From positions 235,578-299,577 of the forward strand of contig QYAI01000047.1 in the NCBI GenBank assembly GCA_003988855.1: a stretch of 64,000 bases of DNA, written 5' to 3'. Under the pieces are notes generated by a model. The model did no database searches, was not told the origin of the DNA, and saw nothing but the letters and a program-made list of their open reading frames with translations. Positions within the stretch are counted from its first letter, which is position 1. The number at the start of each line of letters is the position of its first letter. The position numbers and the translations under genes were made by a program. The DNA comes from Arachnopeziza araneosa (Eukaryota; Ascomycota; Leotiomycetes; Helotiales; Arachnopezizaceae). Positions 62,306 through 64,000 of the stretch are shown here, in pieces.

Positions 62306-62513
62306 ATTGTCGATACTTGAAAATCAGTCACAAACATTTACTGGCTTCTCAAAGCTCCCTCTCGAACTTCGAGAGATCGTTTAGTTTGCAGGTTACCTAG
62401 GTAGATTGTCGATACTTATTAATCAGCCACAAGCCTTTACGTGCTTCTCAAAGCTCCCGGTCGAAGTGCAAGACTTGATTTGGTTCGCAACATTCACTAA
62501 GAGATGAATCGAT
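62306..62513 (+). pseudogene. Tandem N-terminal fragments of a 2EXR-domain gene
   Basis: Two diverged copies begin ATTGTCGATACTT at 62306 and 62405, 99 bp (33 codons) apart and in the same frame. They translate as TFTGFSKLPLELREIV, then stop, and AFTCFSKLPVEVQDLIWFAT, which match the opening F-x2-F-x2-LP-x-E-(I/L)R-x2-IW motif of 2EXR-domain proteins, a large expanded fungal family. The first copy has TAG at 62382-62384 where the second has TGG (Trp). No remaining part of the domain follows either copy. This is a partial duplication relic. Confidence 0.65.
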
Positions 62514-62616
62514 CTCTTAGGCCTCTTCCACTAAACAGACTCCATTGTAGGTTGGCGATTTAGTTCCTCACATTCCCTAAGAGACGGATGATCGATCTCT
62601 TAGGCCCTCCTTCCAA
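62484..62616. repeat. Diverged direct repeat with inverted TAAGAGA...TCTCTTA arms
   Basis: A segment starting TTCGCAACATTCACTAAGAGA at about 62489 is echoed at about 62564 (TTCCTCACATTCCCTAAGAGA), about 75 bp apart. Each copy holds a TAAGAGA arm followed by ATCTCTTAGGCC, giving a small hairpin. It continues the duplicated 2EXR relics and is probably further local duplication. Confidence 0.5.
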
Positions 62617-63314
62617 GTCAGTAGCGGGAGTACTAGGTAGATATCCCAGTGTGGTTCGCTTAACAAAGAAAACCACACCACAATCGGGCTAGTTGCAAAA
62701 GAATATATATTGAAAAGATGATAAATAGCTGTACTGCAAATGCAGAAGTAGTCTAATAGTCATCAATTGGGCTTGTTGTTTAGTTATTTCCATACTTTTA
62801 TCGGGTGTTGCTACAAATGAGGCTTTTGCACTACCAGTATGCTTAGTAAGCTTTACATCAACACCAACACCACCACACTACTTGTATCAAGTTTTGCGAA
62901 TGGGCACCAATGTATAAATTTTTTGGCGATATCTATGGTGTTTTTTTCTTTCTTTCTTTCTCTTTTTTGTGTCTTGCTAGTTTAGGTGTACAGTAGAGTT
63001 CGAAATCGGCTTCAGTTCGGATCTCTCTGTGATTTGTTTTTCGGACCCACATTTTGCGCGCACTAACCTTCTATGGCTAGCCTTCCTCCGGCTCTGTATT
63101 CGCTTAAGTTCGTGCTCCAATATCACGTGGGATTTCGTTTGGAATTAGCCGATATCGGCAGAAGCGCCTCAATTGAGAACTGAAATACCTGAGGGCGACT
63201 GCCTCTGACATAACTATAGTCTATTATTTCCCTAACACGTATTTGAGCAAATACGTAAGGCTAATTATACAGTACTATTATTATCGCAACTATACCTATG
63301 AAAAGCTATCTAAT
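62617..63314. other. Intergenic region at right end
   Basis: AT-rich, with a CTTT microsatellite at about 62941-62968 and no supported gene. It is the 3' flank of the TPR gene at 63315. Confidence 0.4.
62941..62968. repeat. CTTT/T microsatellite
   Basis: Runs of T interrupted by a CTTT series; a simple-sequence tract. Confidence 0.7.
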
Positions 63315-64000
63315 CTACCTGTCTTTAGTTCTTAGGACTGATAATATAACATCTTGCTCAGCTTTCCATGCCGCTAAGGTTCTGCAGGATAATAGAGTAT
63401 TTGGATGATTAGGTCCTGAGACAAGTCTCTGTGATTGTATACACTCTTCCATAAGTCTTATAGCTTCGGTTTGTCTGCCGGTTCCTTTCCATGTAAATGC
63501 CAGATTATTCATGCTGGTCAGCGTGTCTGGATGGTCCACGCCGAGTTTCTTCTTGCGAGTCTCCATCACTTGCACAAACAGCTCTTCGGCAGCGTCCCAC
63601 CGGCCTTGATTCCAAAACGTCGACGCTAGGTTAGCCATGCTGGTCAGCGTGGAAGGATGGTCCACGCCGAGTTTCTTCTTGCGAGTCTCCATCACTTGCA
63701 CCTCCAGCTCTTCGGCAGCGTCCCACCGGCCTTGATTCCNNNACGTCGACGCTAGGTTGGCCATGCTGGTCAGCGTGGAAGGATGGTCCACGCCGAGTTT
63801 CTTCTTGCGAGTCTCCATNACTTGCACAAACAGCTCTTCGGCAGCGTCCCACCGGCCTTGATTCCAAAACGTCGACGCTAGGTTGGCCATGCTGGTCAGC
63901 GTGTCTGGATGGTCCACGCCGAGTTTCTTCTTGCNNGTCTCCATCACTTGCACCTCCAGCTCTTCGGCAGCGTCCCACCGGCCTTGATTCCAAAACGTCG
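63315..64000 (-). CDS. Tetratricopeptide repeat (kinesin-light-chain-like) protein, C-terminal part; continues past window
   Basis: C-terminal end of a gene made of 42-residue TPR units, each 126 bp. Units repeat around LGVDHPDTLTSMANLAS, then WNQGRWDAAEELFVQVMETRKKK. Starts of equivalent units are at 63511, 63637, 63763 and 63889, exactly 126 bp apart and nearly identical at DNA level. The last, diverged unit (TSMNNLAFTWKGTGRQTEAIRLMEECIQSQ) precedes the C terminus NTLLSCRTLAAWKAEQD and the stop at 63315. In fungi such repeats end NB-ARC, NACHT or patatin proteins of the STAND class, so an upstream NTPase is likely beyond 64000. Ambiguous bases at 63740-63742, 63819 and 63935-63936 show the assembly struggled here. 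Confidence 0.85.
   Translation of the reverse strand, partial: TFWNQGRWDAAEELEVQVMEXXKKKLGVDHPDTLTSMANLASTFWNQGRWDAAEELFVQXMETRKKKLGVDHPSTLTSMANLASTXXNQGRWDAAEELEVQVMETRKKKLGVDHPSTLTSMANLASTFWNQGRWDAAEELFVQVMETRKKKLGVDHPDTLTSMNNLAFTWKGTGRQTEAIRLMEECIQSQRLVSGPNHPNTLLSCRTLAAWKAEQDVILSVLRTKDR
63511..64000 (-). repeat. Near-identical 126-bp coding repeats, with ambiguous bases
   Basis: Four units on a strict 126-bp period. Two markers alternate between units: TGCACAAAC versus TGCACCTCC (Phe versus Glu at one position), and GTGTCTGG versus GTGGAAGG (Asp versus Ser). This suggests a higher-order 252-bp period. Seven or fewer differences between neighbours are visible by eye. Confidence 0.85.

Noticed and set aside
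1..64000. CRISPR arrays, bacterial operons, origins, riboswitches
   Set aside because: The window is eukaryotic; no regularly spaced short repeats with unique spacers occur, and the only array is the 126-bp coding TPR repeat.

Overview
This is a window of nuclear DNA from a filamentous ascomycete (Pezizomycotina). The protein repertoire looks most like Leotiomycetes/Helotiales, but that placement is inference. The evidence for a fungus is the gene structure: short introns of about 41-80 bp with GTRNGT donors, CTAAC/CTGAC branch sites and CAG/TAG acceptors. The gene set agrees: Zn2Cys6 regulator, PREG/PHO80-type cyclin, HET and NACHT proteins, and expanded BTB proteins. I rebuilt spliced models by joining reading frames at consensus splice sites. 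Nearly every model closes in frame with the expected family sequence, but none is backed by transcripts.

Layout. 1-16.4 kb is mostly housekeeping: the 3' end of cytochrome c1, a Lys/Arg-rich protein followed 41 bp later by an MBD4-like DNA glycosylase, a Pro/Arg-rich protein, RSA4 (60S ribosome assembly) divergent from MSH4 (meiotic crossover), a truncated HET relic and ATP11. 17-25.8 kb is an accessory block holding five BTB/POZ paralogues, two of them broken, around a secreted carboxylesterase. 26.9-38.9 kb carries a PHO80-type cyclin, the proteasome beta-1 subunit PRE3, the ER thiol oxidase ERV2, a branched-chain-type aminotransferase, an uncharacterised basic protein, a GNAT acetyltransferase, a sixth BTB gene and a peroxisomal-type acyl-CoA ligase. 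40.8-47.2 kb has a Zn2Cys6 regulator, a WD40-cyclophilin (PPWD1 type) and a FAR-17a/AIG1 membrane protein. 47.2-55.8 kb is gene-poor, AT-rich DNA around one unknown gene and a NACHT NLR-like protein. 55.8-60.6 kb has a histidine phosphatase, the proteasome alpha-7 subunit PRE10 and an unknown protein. 60.6-64 kb holds relics (a BTB gene without its BTB core, tandem 2EXR fragments) and the 3' end of a gene of near-identical 42-residue TPR units that runs off the window.

The most interesting signal is the BTB family. The paralogues share a phase-2 intron just before the BTB fold and a C-terminal Cys/His signature, C-x2-H-x-H-x(5)-C, that I do not recognise as part of any described BTB architecture. 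Decayed copies (frameshifts, a nonsense codon, loss of the intron, loss of the BTB core) show rapid birth and death. HET, NACHT and TPR genes and 2EXR relics in the same window are typical of fungal lineage-specific, self/non-self-type gene content. Other notable points are a 15-nt exon that carries the catalytic threonine of PRE3, a 6-nt exon in the Zn2Cys6 regulator, two GC-AG introns, a start codon that forms its own exon in PRE10, and a hydrophobic small ORF overlapping the start of the acyl-CoA ligase.
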